The notes under the pieces are model-generated. The model had not been told where the DNA came from. It did no database searches and saw only the letters and a list, made by a program, of their open reading frames with translations. Below, one piece after another: positions 52,414 to 60,932 of a stretch of 64,000 nt of DNA. The stretch is from Minicystis rosea (GTDB taxonomy: Bacteria; Myxococcota_A; Polyangia; Polyangiales; Polyangiaceae), in NCBI GenBank assembly GCA_001931535.1, contig CP016211.1, forward strand, positions 15,639,501-15,703,500, read 5' to 3'. The position numbers were made by a program, and so were the translations under genes. The first letter of the stretch is position 1; every line of letters begins with the position of its first letter.

Positions 52414-54075
52414 ATGGCACGGAACGTCTTTCTCTTCGAGCTCGCCGCCTCACCGCTCGCCGCCGAGGATGTCGAGAATGCCTTGCTCGCGTGCGCCTCG
52501 GCCTTCGCCCTGGAGTCCTTTCCCACGCTCGATCCAGCGCTCTTCGCGCACCGGATCCTGCGTGGCGAAGGGGGCCGCTACGCCTGGGAAATCACGCTCG
52601 AAGCGCTCGGCGCCCCCGACCCGGCGCCGAGCGAGGAGGCTGCGAGCGATGATCTCCACGGCGCGCTGCACGAGCGTGTGACGGCCTCGATCGCGGGCGT
52701 GGCCGCGCTGCGATCCTCCGCTGCATACGTCGACGTCTCCGTCCCCGTACCAGGGCCCGACCTCGGCCGGGCGATCTCGGGCGGGGCCATCGCGTTCGGG
52801 AGCGACGACCTCTCGGCCTGGGAGGACTACGCCCGCGGCTCGGGCGCGGCCGAAGCTGGGCAGGCCTTGCCCGACGAGCTCGTCGACGAGATCGCAGAGA
52901 GCCGCGCCGCCGTACCCGTGGAGCCTGGGCTCAAGGCCTATGGCGCAGGGCACATGTACGCCGGCAACGCGGACAAAGCGCACCTCGCGTACCTGGGTGG
53001 GTATTTCGAGGCTCGGGCGGCCAAGGCGAGCCCCGCGGATCGGCGCAAGATCCTCGCCTTCCGCGCGTTCCAGGCGCGCGAGGGCAGCACGGCTGCCATC
53101 AACACTTACGACAACCAGATCGTGACTTGGGGTACGGGCTGGGGCGGCCTCGGCATCCTGGGCAAGGTGATGGTGCGGGCGTGCGCGAGCGATGCCGTGC
53201 GCGACGCGCTCGGCGCAGCCGGCGTGCGTCATCGCGGCAACAACGTGTATGACGTCGTCGATCTCGACGCCAAGGCGATCACCACCGGGGGCAGGGAAGC
53301 GCTCGAGGTCATGCGCCGATCCACGCCGCTGCTCCATCTGCTCATCGATCTGGCGCGGAGCCCCGCGACGCGCGACGCCATCACGGAGGCGCAGCTCCGC
53401 ACGTTCATGGAGAGCTCGGGCAACATCTCCGGCGCCGACGCCATCGCCACGCAGGCGCTCTTCAACTTGATTGCGCACCTCAAGCACTGGGCCCCGGGGT
53501 ACGTGATTGGCTGTTTGGAATGGGCCGTACCGCAGGCGGGCGACGGCCCCTCGGCGGACCGCGACCGTCGCCTCGCGTCGCTCGTGGGCCGTTACTTCTA
53601 TGGCAAGGCGCGCAAGTACAAGTGGATTCCGGACTGGAGGCAATTCCAGCTCTACTTCCGCCACATGAAGGATGACGGGCTCGATTGCCTGGACGATCCC
53701 TTCATCCGGGCCGCGGGGCCGCCGGTGGACGACCCCTTCGCCACCGCGGTGGTCACGCCGCCATCGGTGGAGCCGCCGCCGGCTCGAGGCCTGAAGAGCG
53801 CGCCCCTCGCCGGGCAACCGGATCTGGAGGCCATCGCGTCGGGGCGCGGCGCGCTCCGCAAAGGGATGAAGGGGCCCAGTGTGAGGGCGCTGCAAGAGGC
53901 GTTGATGATGCTGGGCGCCCCGCTCGTCGGCGGCGCCGACGGCGCGTTCGGCCCAGGCCTCGAGCGGGCCGTCAAGGAGCTTCAGGCCCGGCACGGCCTC
54001 GCCGCGGACGGCGTGGTGGGCGCGAGGACGCTCGAAGCGCTCGACGCGAGCCTGAACAACCGCGCGGCGACCTGA
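52414..54075 (+). CDS. Protein with C-terminal peptidoglycan-binding domain, possible murein hydrolase
   Basis: A 553-residue protein. The C-terminal peptidoglycan-binding domain is about residues 485-548 (LRKGMKGPSVRALQEALMML, FGPGLERAVKELQARHGLAA, DGVVGARTLEAL). The central region has FRAFQAREGSTAAINTYDNQ followed by IVTWGTGWGGLGILGKVM; the Glu in AREGS and the NTYDN/TWGTG context resemble lysozyme- or chitosanase-like glycosidases, so cell-wall cleavage is plausible but not proven. No signal peptide is present, as expected for cargo moved by an injection system. GAAGGGAG precedes the ATG. It starts a run of four co-directional genes. Confidence 0.7.
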   Translation: MARNVFLFELAASPLAAEDVENALLACASAFALESFPTLDPALFAHRILRGEGGRYAWEITLEALGAPDPAPSEEAASDDLHGALHERVTASIAGVAALRSSAAYVDVSVPVPGPDLGRAISGGAIAFGSDDLSAWEDYARGSGAAEAGQALPDELVDEIAESRAAVPVEPGLKAYGAGHMYAGNADKAHLAYLGGYFEARAAKASPADRRKILAFRAFQAREGSTAAINTYDNQIVTWGTGWGGLGILGKVMVRACASDAVRDALGAAGVRHRGNNVYDVVDLDAKAITTGGREALEVMRRSTPLLHLLIDLARSPATRDAITEAQLRTFMESSGNISGADAIATQALFNLIAHLKHWAPGYVIGCLEWAVPQAGDGPSADRDRRLASLVGRYFYGKARKYKWIPDWRQFQLYFRHMKDDGLDCLDDPFIRAAGPPVDDPFATAVVTPPSVEPPPARGLKSAPLAGQPDLEAIASGRGALRKGMKGPSVRALQEALMMLGAPLVGGADGAFGPGLERAVKELQARHGLAADGVVGARTLEALDASLNNRAAT

Positions 54076-54076
54076 G

Positions 54077-54242
54077 GCCGGCGCGGAGACATCGAATCGA
54101 GCCGCGTAGCCATCCGAGCGCCGGCGGGCTGATGTCGAATCGGTCCGCCGGCCGGAGATATCGAATCACGTTGCGCGGCGAGCGGAGCGCCGGCGCGGAG
54201 ATGTCGAGTCGATCCGAGCGCCGGTGCGGAGACATCCATTCG
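54077..54242 (+). repeat. Degenerate tandem repeats around GGAGAYATCGAATCG
   Basis: Five imperfect copies of GCCGGCGCGGAGACATCGAA-type sequence follow at roughly 35-base spacing (near 54077, 54118, 54149, 54189, 54220), filling the gap between the peptidoglycan-binding and papain-like genes. The dyad ATCGAAT-like cores suggest either protein sites or decayed repeats. They also recur just before the next ribosome site. Confidence 0.65.
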
Positions 54243-54255
54243 AAGGAGGAGACCG

Positions 54256-55467
54256 ATGACCGAGAAACGAATCCAAGATCCCGAGACGCCCGCGTGGCAG
54301 GACATGGATCCCACGCCCGCGACACCGCCCGACGAGTGGCTCGCTCGTCCCGTCATGTTCGCCGACGACGAGCCGCCGCCTCAGCTCGTCCGCACCGTGA
54401 ACCTGCTCGACGTTCCCGAGCACGACCTGAGCGGGCCGGAGGACGTGGAGGGGATCGCCGATTTCATCCTGTCCCGCGCGAAGGAGGGGATCGACGACAT
54501 CTTCTCGCACGAGGACTACGACACCGAATCAGGCGACGACGAGGGCTGGGCGCGCGCCATCGCCGAGCACCAGACCGGCATTCCTTACACGATGCCAGCG
54601 TTCTTCTACGGCGCTCAACGGCAGGTCGCCACGGCGCTCGTCGAGCGTGGCTCCTATCCGCTCATGGGGCAGTGCCAGCAATCGGTGACCAGCGCGCTCC
54701 TCATCGGCGGGTGGGACGGCGGCGCCTATGGCGACATCGGCGCCGGGATCGACGCGCAGCCGGCCGCGGCCAAGCTCGGTGAGGGATGGACCGATGTCCC
54801 CAAGGTGCTCGCCGAGTGGCCGGATGATCTGTGGGAGGCGGTCACGGTGGGCTCATGTCTCTTCTGGTCGGCGTCCGGGGCTGCCGGCGCTGGCAGCGGG
54901 CATGTGGCGTTGGTGATCCGCAAGCACCCGAGCGAGCGCAAATGGCAACTCTGGGACACCACCACGTCGTTCAACGATCCCACCCTTCACCCGGCCGCCG
55001 CCAAAGGCGCGCGCATGCTTTGGGAGTCGCACTGGTGGCCATTCATCCCGAAGGCGCTCTCCAATGGTCAATGGTTGTTCCGTGGCATCGCCCGGATCGA
55101 TGGCCTCGGCGCGGTTCGGAGTGATCTGAAGCCGCGTGGACGCGCGCGGCTCCTCCTTCGGGGCCGCGGCGACGGCAAGCTCCTCTACCGCTCGGCGTGG
55201 ATGTCGATGGAGGACGAGGGGCTGCCGATCTCCTGGCTGCTCCGCTCCCTGCGCGGGGCGCCGTTTCACGATCGGATCGAGCCCACGTGGTGCGTCAACT
55301 CGCTCTCGGACAAGCCTACCGCCAACGCTCCCGACAACAGGCCACTGCTCGACATCACATGTGACCCAAAGGGCCACGCGCGGATGGCGTGGACCCCAGC
55401 GCAGGGCTTGCACAACCGCTCGCACCAGGTCGATTGGGCGCCTCCCGCGGCGTTCCGAGGCAAGTGA
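54256..55467 (+). CDS. Putative papain-like (NlpC/P60-like) cysteine hydrolase
   Basis: A 403-residue protein of uncertain family. Residues 135-240 show a possible papain-like triad: Cys140 (LMGQCQQSVTSALLIGGWDG), His216 (GAGSGHVALVIRKHPSERKW) and Asp234 (WQLWDTTTSFNDP), with the spacing and strand pattern of NlpC/P60-type enzymes that cut peptidoglycan peptides or amides. The N-terminal 110 residues are acidic and the C-terminal 100 residues (RARLLLRGRGDGKLLYRS) unassigned. AGGAGGAG precedes the ATG. Following a peptidoglycan-binding protein, cell-wall hydrolysis is a reasonable guess. Confidence 0.6.
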   Translation: MTEKRIQDPETPAWQDMDPTPATPPDEWLARPVMFADDEPPPQLVRTVNLLDVPEHDLSGPEDVEGIADFILSRAKEGIDDIFSHEDYDTESGDDEGWARAIAEHQTGIPYTMPAFFYGAQRQVATALVERGSYPLMGQCQQSVTSALLIGGWDGGAYGDIGAGIDAQPAAAKLGEGWTDVPKVLAEWPDDLWEAVTVGSCLFWSASGAAGAGSGHVALVIRKHPSERKWQLWDTTTSFNDPTLHPAAAKGARMLWESHWWPFIPKALSNGQWLFRGIARIDGLGAVRSDLKPRGRARLLLRGRGDGKLLYRSAWMSMEDEGLPISWLLRSLRGAPFHDRIEPTWCVNSLSDKPTANAPDNRPLLDITCDPKGHARMAWTPAQGLHNRSHQVDWAPPAAFRGK

Positions 55468-55482
55468 GGAGATCACATCACC

Positions 55483-56826
55483 ATGCGTACGATCATCATC
55501 AGCGATCTGCACCTCGGTAACGGGGGGGAATACGACGTCTTCGCCGGGGGTGAGGCGCTGCCCGCGTTCCTCGACCAGCTCGCGCACGAGCCCGCGCGCG
55601 TCGTGGTCAACGGCGACGGCGTCGACTTTCTCATGAACGAGGATCCCCTCGAGCTCGATCGAGCGCGCGCCGTCGCGCAGGCCCGCGCCATCGCCGCCGC
55701 GCCCGCGAGCGCGGCCGTGCTGCAGGCGTTCGGGCGCGTGCTCGAGCGCGGCGGCGAGGTCGTGATCCGGCTCGGCAACCACGACGTGGAGCTCTCGCTC
55801 CCGGAGGTGCAGGACGTGCTGCGCAGCGCGCTCGGGCAACCGCCGAGCGTCGCCGGGCGCCTCGCGTTTCAGCTCGGTGACACGCCGGCGATCTTCGACG
55901 TCGGCGGCGCCCGCGTCCTCGTCACCCACGGCGAGCACGACGACAACTGGAACAAGGTCGATTACGGCCGCCTCTTCGAGGTCGAAGGCTACAAGTACGC
56001 GGCCGGCTCGGCGCTCGTGAAGCAGATCATGAATCCGGTCTCGCGCCAGTACGGCCTCCGCTTCGCGAGCCTGCTCAAGCCCGATTTCCAGGGCGCGGCG
56101 CTCACCGCGCTCGCGGTCGCGCCCGGGATCGTGAAGCAGCTCTTCGGCAGAGCCTCGCTCGACATCGCCTGGCAGCTCTTCAAGAAGGCGGGATCGGCAG
56201 CGTCGTTTGCCGACGAGGAGGAGAGCCTCGGGCTCGCCGAGCGGCTCGCGGAGGCGGGCCTCGACGCCGGCGAGGTGGAGGCGCTCGAGGCCACGCTGGG
56301 GGACGGGCCCGCTGCCTTCGCCGATGAAGACACGATGTCGGCGACGAGCCTCAAGCTCGCGCGCGCCGGCCTCAAGCTCTATGCGGGCGTGCAGCGCCGG
56401 CTCACGGGCAGCGTGGGTGACGAGTACTTCCGTCTCGACCCCGACGACGCCGAGTGGCGCGATGCGAAGCGCCTGGCGAAGAAGTTCCGCGCCGGTGCGG
56501 TCGTGATCGGCCACACCCACGCGGCTCGCTTCCGAGAGGACGAAGGCATCGTGTTCGCCAACACGGGCACGTGGATCTGGCTCATGCAGCTCCCGCGCGC
56601 CGACGCCGGCGACGAGGCGTGGGCCGAGTTTCTCGACGAGCTCCGCCAGAACCCCAGGCTCGTGCTCGAGAAGCAGCGGGCGGCGAAGACCATCCAGCGC
56701 TTCACTGCGGTGATCTTCGACGAGCACCCTGAAGGCGGCGCGGTCGAGCGTTTGGTGCGCTGGGACGAGGGCCGGCTCGACACCCTGGCGTCCGCGTGTG
56801 TGCCGGCCGCGAGCGTGAAGCCGTGA
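55483..56826 (+). CDS. Calcineurin-like metallophosphoesterase
   Basis: A 447-residue protein with the complete metal-binding pattern of the family: IISDLHLG (Asp8, His10), VNGDGVDF (Asp45), RLGNHDVE (Asn99, His100), LVTHGEHDDN (His149, His152) and VVIGHTHAARF near residue 340. A helical insert of about 150 residues lies between the last two motifs. It should hydrolyse phosphate esters or diesters with two metal ions; substrate unknown. It starts 15 bases after the papain-like gene and probably shares its transcript. The stop lies in an 8-base tandem repeat. Confidence 0.88.
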   Translation: MRTIIISDLHLGNGGEYDVFAGGEALPAFLDQLAHEPARVVVNGDGVDFLMNEDPLELDRARAVAQARAIAAAPASAAVLQAFGRVLERGGEVVIRLGNHDVELSLPEVQDVLRSALGQPPSVAGRLAFQLGDTPAIFDVGGARVLVTHGEHDDNWNKVDYGRLFEVEGYKYAAGSALVKQIMNPVSRQYGLRFASLLKPDFQGAALTALAVAPGIVKQLFGRASLDIAWQLFKKAGSAASFADEEESLGLAERLAEAGLDAGEVEALEATLGDGPAAFADEDTMSATSLKLARAGLKLYAGVQRRLTGSVGDEYFRLDPDDAEWRDAKRLAKKFRAGAVVIGHTHAARFREDEGIVFANTGTWIWLMQLPRADAGDEAWAEFLDELRQNPRLVLEKQRAAKTIQRFTAVIFDEHPEGGAVERLVRWDEGRLDTLASACVPAASVKP

Positions 56827-56854
56827 AGCCGTGAAGCCGTGAAGCCGTGAAAGG
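56815..56854 (+). repeat. 8-bp tandem repeat (GTGAAGCC x4) at the gene end
   Basis: Four exact units at 56815-56846 and a variant fifth (GTGAAAGG) that supplies the ribosome site of the next gene. The metallophosphoesterase stop TGA is in the array, so slippage would alter spacing to the protease gene or the final residues (VKP). Confidence 0.85.
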
Positions 56855-56861
56855 AAACACC

Positions 56862-58553
56862 ATGTCCGATCTCGAGCTGCTCCTCGCTTATGCCGACGAT
56901 CAACGCCCCGTCCTCGAAGATGGGCTCCCGCTCGCGTCCGCCGCGGACGAGGCGCAGCCCAGGGGCGAAGACCTCGTCCAGGATTTCGCCGACTTCTCCG
57001 ACGATCCCAACGACCTCTCCATCCAGCGCTGGAGTGTCATCGCGCCTCTCGGACCCGCGGGTGACGCTCTCCTCGAGCTCGTCGCGCCCCTCTTGAAGAA
57101 GCGCGAGGAGGACCAGGGCGCGCCCATCGTGCCTTATCGCGTGCCCCCTGGAATGGGCTTGGAGGAGGCCATTCGCTGGAGCAAGCACGTTTATCATGAC
57201 GAATCCATCCCGCTCGAGGACTTGCCGCGATACTTGCTCGTGCTCGGTGACGTCGATCAGGTGTCGCTCGAGCTCCAGCAGGTGATGGCGAGCGAGGCGT
57301 TGATCGGGCGACTCGTGTCCTCGTCCGCCGCGGGCTACGCGGCGTACGTGGAGAAGCTCCTCGGCTGGGAGCGCACCCCGCAGAAGGAGGCCGAAGCGCG
57401 GGCGCTCTTCTTCACGGCGCAGGACGGCACCGCGGCGACCAGCATCGGCCACAAGGCGCTCGTCGCGCCGAGCATCCAGCGCTGCCGCGACACGAAGCTG
57501 CGCGGCAGCTTCAAGGCGAGGGACATCGAAGAGATTGGCTACGAGGGGGCCGACGAGGCGCGGGGCGCGTTCCTCGCGCAGGTCGCGAGGCCCGAGCCGT
57601 CGATGCTCTTCACCATGAGCCACGGGCTCGGCGCGCCCCGCGGCGGGTGGAAGTCGACGGACCACCAACGCGCCTTGCAAGGGGCGATGAGCCTGGGCGC
57701 CGGCGTGCGCATCGCGGCCGACGAGATCGGCGCCGAGCCCTTCTTGCCGGGCGGCATCTGGTTCTTCCTCGCGTGCTACGGCGGAGGAACACCGGCGACG
57801 AGCGCTTATCACCACTGGCTCGCGCGCCTGCGCGAAGCGGGCGGCTTCGGCGGACGTCTCGACGGCGTGCTCGCCGGCCTGCCGAAGCCGGGCGAGCGCC
57901 CCTTCATCGCGGCCTTGCCGCAGGCCGCGCTCGCGAACCCCCGCGGCCCGCTCGCGGTGATGGCCCACCTCGATCTCGCTTGGACCTACAGCTTCCAGGA
58001 CATGGGCCCCGACGGCAAGGACCGCGCTTCGCGCTTCGAGGGTGTCTTCAACTCGCTCGTCAAAGGCGCGCGCGCGGGCAACGCGTACAACGAGCTGCTC
58101 CGGTATCTGGGCACGGCCAACTACGAGCTCACGACGATGTACAACCAGGAGGCGAGGGCCGAAGCCGCGGGGAAACCCGTCGCTCTCGACGGCGACCGCG
58201 CCAAGCGGCGGGCGAACCTGTGGATGCTGCGCGAAGACCTGGCCGGGTACGTCCTCCTGGGCGACCCGGCGGCGCGGCTGCCTCTCGACCGCCACAAGGC
58301 CGCCGTCAAAGCCCCTCCCACGCCTTCGGTGGTGCGTTTGCCGCCCGCGCCGCCGCTGCCTGCGCCCGTCCCGGCGGCGCCGCGCCCCGCGCGCGACGTC
58401 ACGCGCATGCAGAGCGCCGTCCACGACAAGATCATCGGAGAGCAAGGCGACAAGAAGATCGCCGAGCAATACGGAATCTCGCGCGACGATCTTCAACGCT
58501 GGTACGACGCCTACTGCGCGGCCGGGCTCGCCGCGCTCGGCGAGCTCCCTTAG
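56862..58553 (+). CDS. Caspase-fold (C25/CHAT-like) cysteine protease with C-terminal helix-turn-helix
   Basis: A 563-residue protein. The clan CD catalytic pair is clear: MLFTMSHGLGAPRGGW with His254 and IWFFLACYGGGTPATS with Cys305, preceded by ARALFFTAQDGTAATSIGHK. After the protease come a helical region and a Pro/Ala linker (about 482-512), then residues 515-560 (IIGEQGDKKIAEQYGISRDD, LQRWYDAYCAAGLAAL), a helix-turn-helix like those in transposases or effector-associated adaptor domains. The first 23 residues (ELLLAYADDQRPVLEDGLP) closely resemble the start of the gene at the right edge. AAAGGA precedes the ATG at 56862. Probably a regulated protease of the same conflict module as the CHAT protein. 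Confidence 0.78.
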   Translation: MSDLELLLAYADDQRPVLEDGLPLASAADEAQPRGEDLVQDFADFSDDPNDLSIQRWSVIAPLGPAGDALLELVAPLLKKREEDQGAPIVPYRVPPGMGLEEAIRWSKHVYHDESIPLEDLPRYLLVLGDVDQVSLELQQVMASEALIGRLVSSSAAGYAAYVEKLLGWERTPQKEAEARALFFTAQDGTAATSIGHKALVAPSIQRCRDTKLRGSFKARDIEEIGYEGADEARGAFLAQVARPEPSMLFTMSHGLGAPRGGWKSTDHQRALQGAMSLGAGVRIAADEIGAEPFLPGGIWFFLACYGGGTPATSAYHHWLARLREAGGFGGRLDGVLAGLPKPGERPFIAALPQAALANPRGPLAVMAHLDLAWTYSFQDMGPDGKDRASRFEGVFNSLVKGARAGNAYNELLRYLGTANYELTTMYNQEARAEAAGKPVALDGDRAKRRANLWMLREDLAGYVLLGDPAARLPLDRHKAAVKAPPTPSVVRLPPAPPLPAPVPAAPRPARDVTRMQSAVHDKIIGEQGDKKIAEQYGISRDDLQRWYDAYCAAGLAALGELP

Positions 58554-58860
58554 CGCTGCCACAATGGGCCGGACTTCGTCGCCGCTTTGCGGCGGCGCTT
58601 CGCGCTCGTGCAGCGCTATCGGTTTCGATGAGGCTTCGCGCGGTCCCGTGTAGGCAGCCAGCGAGATCCGCAGGAAAATGACCTCGACGGGTCGCAGAAG
58701 AGTGACCGCAGGAAATGACTCCGTAGAGAAGTGACCGCGGAAAAATGGCTCTGCCGTCCGTGGAAAATGACCTTGGGGTCCCGAGCGAGCGCGCCGGGCT
58801 CGGGCGCACCTTCGCTGACGGTGTAATCGGCGGGCCGACGATCCGGCGTCGGATGGAGCG
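58554..58860. other. Gap with short GGAAAATGACC-type direct repeats
   Basis: About 300 bases between convergent genes. From 58668 to 58775 there are several near-copies of a short element (CAGGAAAATGACCTC, CAGGAAATGACTCC, CGGAAAAATGGCTC, GTGGAAAATGACCTT), two of them next to AGTGACCGC. Repeated short motifs of this kind occur at ends of some insertion sequences, so this could be an IS remnant; no transposase is present. Confidence 0.4.
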
Positions 58861-59337
58861 TCACTCCGCGAGCTTCGCAAGCGCCGCGCGGAGGGATTCG
58901 AACCTCTTGTCACCGAGGCGCGCGCGGTAGTCCGCTTCGATCTCGCGCTTCACGGCGAGCGCGTCGCGCACGGACGCGCGGCCCTTGGCCGTGTAGACGA
59001 CGCGCTTCGACCGCCGGTCCTCGTCGCTGGCGACCCGCTCGACGATGCCGTCGGCTTCGAGCCCATCGAGGAGTTGCTGGACGGCTTGCTTGCTCAGGCC
59101 CGTGCGCGCGACCAGCTCCGACTGGGGCAGGCCGCGCGGGTCGAGGTGGAGCGCGATCACCGACCGAGCGTCGCCATACCAGGCGTGTCCGCGCCGCACC
59201 ATCTCCGAGTGGAGCCGCTCCTTCCACGCGAGCGCCGCGCGCCAGAGTGCAACGCCGACGTGATCGGCCACCAGTGCTTCGCGCTCGTCGCGCGTGTTCG
59301 AATCGTCAAGTCCCTTGACCAATTTCGAGGCTCCCAT
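58861..59337 (-). CDS. MarR-family transcriptional regulator
   Basis: A 158-residue regulator (173 if started at 59382). The winged helix-turn-helix is shown by ARSVIALHLDPRGLPQSELV, ARTGLSKQAVQQLLDGLEAD and GIVERVASDEDRRSKRVVYT, with DRRSKRV being the wing signature. Flanking helices (HVGVALWRAALAWKERLHSE; IEADYRARLGDKRFESLRAA) would form the dimer. It is divergent from the dienelactone hydrolase gene with about 50 bases between, which points to control of that operon and of itself. Confidence 0.9.
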   Translation of the reverse strand: MGASKLVKGLDDSNTRDEREALVADHVGVALWRAALAWKERLHSEMVRRGHAWYGDARSVIALHLDPRGLPQSELVARTGLSKQAVQQLLDGLEADGIVERVASDEDRRSKRVVYTAKGRASVRDALAVKREIEADYRARLGDKRFESLRAALAKLAE

Positions 59338-59366
59338 TATCGTCAAGGAAACGTACCAATCGTACG
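59315..59366 (+). promoter_or_regulatory. Promoter and CGTAC-N5-GTACG operator for the hydrolase operon
   Basis: TTGACC (59315-59320) and TATCGT (59338-59343) are separated by 17 bases, a fair sigma-70 promoter toward the hydrolase gene. Just downstream, CGTAC (59352-59356) and GTACG (59362-59366) form an inverted repeat over the expected start of transcription. A MarR dimer there would repress the operon. Assignment is from position and symmetry only. Confidence 0.5.
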
Positions 59367-59387
59367 CCCTGGAGAGGAGCATTTACG

Positions 59388-60125
59388 ATGGCGCAAGCGA
59401 AGCTGGACGTGCGCACGCACGACGGTGTGATGGACGTGTATCTGCACGCACCGGAAGGCTCCGGCCCGTTCCCTACAGTCATCCTCTACGTCGATGCGGG
59501 CGGGGTCCGCCCGGCGATGCACGAGATGGCGGAGCACCTCGCGGCAACAGGATATCTCGTCGCGATGCCGAATCTCTTTCATCGTGCGGGCGCATTCGAG
59601 GCTTTCGACCTCGATACGGTGTGGAGCGACCCGCCCGAGCGAGCCCGCATCATGGCGCTCGTCAAGCAAGCGAGCCCAGCCGCCGTGATGGCGGACACCA
59701 CCGCGCTGCTCGACGCGCTCGCGAAGGAGCCTCGCGCGCGGGCGGAGCGCGTGGGCTGCGTCGGCTACTGCTTGGGCGGGCGCCTCGCGTTCACGGCGGC
59801 GGGGGCGCATCCGGAGTGCGTGGTGGCGGCGGCATGCATTCATGGCGGACACATCGCCACCGACGATCCGGAGAGCCCGCACCGGCACGCAGCGCGCATC
59901 CGCGCGGCGCTCTACTTCGGCGTCGCGGACGGCGATACGAGCTGCCCGCCGGAGAGTCAGGCCACGCTGAAGGCCGCGCTCGACGCCGCCAAGGTGCGCT
60001 ACGTGCTCGACGTCTTCCGCGGCGCCGCGCATGGCTTCGCGGTCAAGGACCTCGCCGTCTACGATCCCGTGGCGGCGGACAAACAGTGGCAGCGGGTCTT
60101 CGCGCTGTTCGCGAAAACGCTGTAG
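59388..60125 (+). CDS. Dienelactone hydrolase family protein
   Basis: A 245-residue alpha/beta hydrolase with the DLH triad: Cys128 (GYCLGGRLAFTAAGAHPE), an Asp in GVADGDTSCPPESQ (Asp181/183) and His215 (RGAAHGFAVKDLAVYD). The N-terminal VILYVDAGGVRPAMHEMAEH supplies the oxyanion region. Length fits the family. Such enzymes open lactones or esters in aromatic catabolism, though many act on other esters. GGAGAGGAG precedes the ATG. Next to a MarR gene, expression is probably induced by a small molecule. Confidence 0.92.
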   Translation: MAQAKLDVRTHDGVMDVYLHAPEGSGPFPTVILYVDAGGVRPAMHEMAEHLAATGYLVAMPNLFHRAGAFEAFDLDTVWSDPPERARIMALVKQASPAAVMADTTALLDALAKEPRARAERVGCVGYCLGGRLAFTAAGAHPECVVAAACIHGGHIATDDPESPHRHAARIRAALYFGVADGDTSCPPESQATLKAALDAAKVRYVLDVFRGAAHGFAVKDLAVYDPVAADKQWQRVFALFAKTL

Positions 60126-60136
60126 AGGAGGCCGAC

Positions 60137-60751
60137 GTGGAAGCGAGCGACCGGACACTGCTGGATCAACTGGCGGTCAGCGATCTCATCCACCGCGAGC
60201 GCATGGCTCGTGACAACGGACTCTGGGACGAGATGGCAAGCTATTACCATCCGGAGTCGACCATCGAAGTCTCCTGGTTTCGAGGCAGCGGCGCGGAATT
60301 CATCGCCCGGTCGCGGAAGAACGTGCGCCCGGATGGTGTCAGCCTTCACGTCCTGTCCCCCTCGGTGGTGAGGGTGAGCGGCGATCGCGCGATCGCCGAG
60401 ACGCCCTGCACGTTGCGCGGTTTCATGCGTCACGACGGCGTCGACTCGAGCGTCGAATCGTTCGTGCGGTTGCTCTCGCGAGCCGAGCGGGTCGAGGGGC
60501 GCTGGCTCATCGCAGGCCTGCGTTGCCTTTACGTGCGCGATCGGCTCATGGCGTGCACCCCGACGCGGCCGCCGATGCTCGACGACGCGATGCTGAGCCG
60601 ATACCGGCTCTCCTACCGGTACCTCTCCTATCACCTGGCCAAGCTTGGCCTCTCGCCCGCGAACGATCTGCCGGGAGTCGATCGACCCGAGACGGTCACC
60701 GCCCTGCGCGCGAGCGAACACGAATGGCTGCGCGCGAGCGTCACGTCGTGA
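60137..60751 (+). CDS. SnoaL/NTF2-like domain protein
   Basis: A 204-residue protein that begins with GTG behind a strong GAGGAGG, 11 bases after the hydrolase stop. LLDQLAVSDLIHRERMARDN, WDEMASYYHPESTIEVSWFR and AEFIARSRKNVRPDGVSLHV match NTF2-like proteins of the SnoaL_4 type, which act as cyclases, dehydratases or ring-hydroxylase small subunits. The C-terminal 60 residues (MLSRYRLSYRYLSYHLAKLG, VTALRASEHEWL) extend beyond the core. Probably works with the hydrolase on the same substrate. Confidence 0.85.
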   Translation: MEASDRTLLDQLAVSDLIHRERMARDNGLWDEMASYYHPESTIEVSWFRGSGAEFIARSRKNVRPDGVSLHVLSPSVVRVSGDRAIAETPCTLRGFMRHDGVDSSVESFVRLLSRAERVEGRWLIAGLRCLYVRDRLMACTPTRPPMLDDAMLSRYRLSYRYLSYHLAKLGLSPANDLPGVDRPETVTALRASEHEWLRASVTS

Positions 60752-60932
60752 CCGCCTCGCTCCCACGTCACGACAAGAGGGCCAGAAATCTGCGGATCGG
60801 CAAGGCCATCAACAGTCCGGCACCGAGGCCCGAAGTCCTTGCGGAGCTTCGGGCCCGTGACACCAGCACGATGGTGAGAACGTCGCGAGCGCCCCGAAGC
60901 CAAGGAGCCCTCGAGATGTCTTCGGGCGCGGG

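Noticed and set aside
56379..58913. Minus-strand frame of about 844 codons opposite the protease gene
   Set aside because: Antisense to an intact protease with visible catalytic motifs; no domain in the antisense product.
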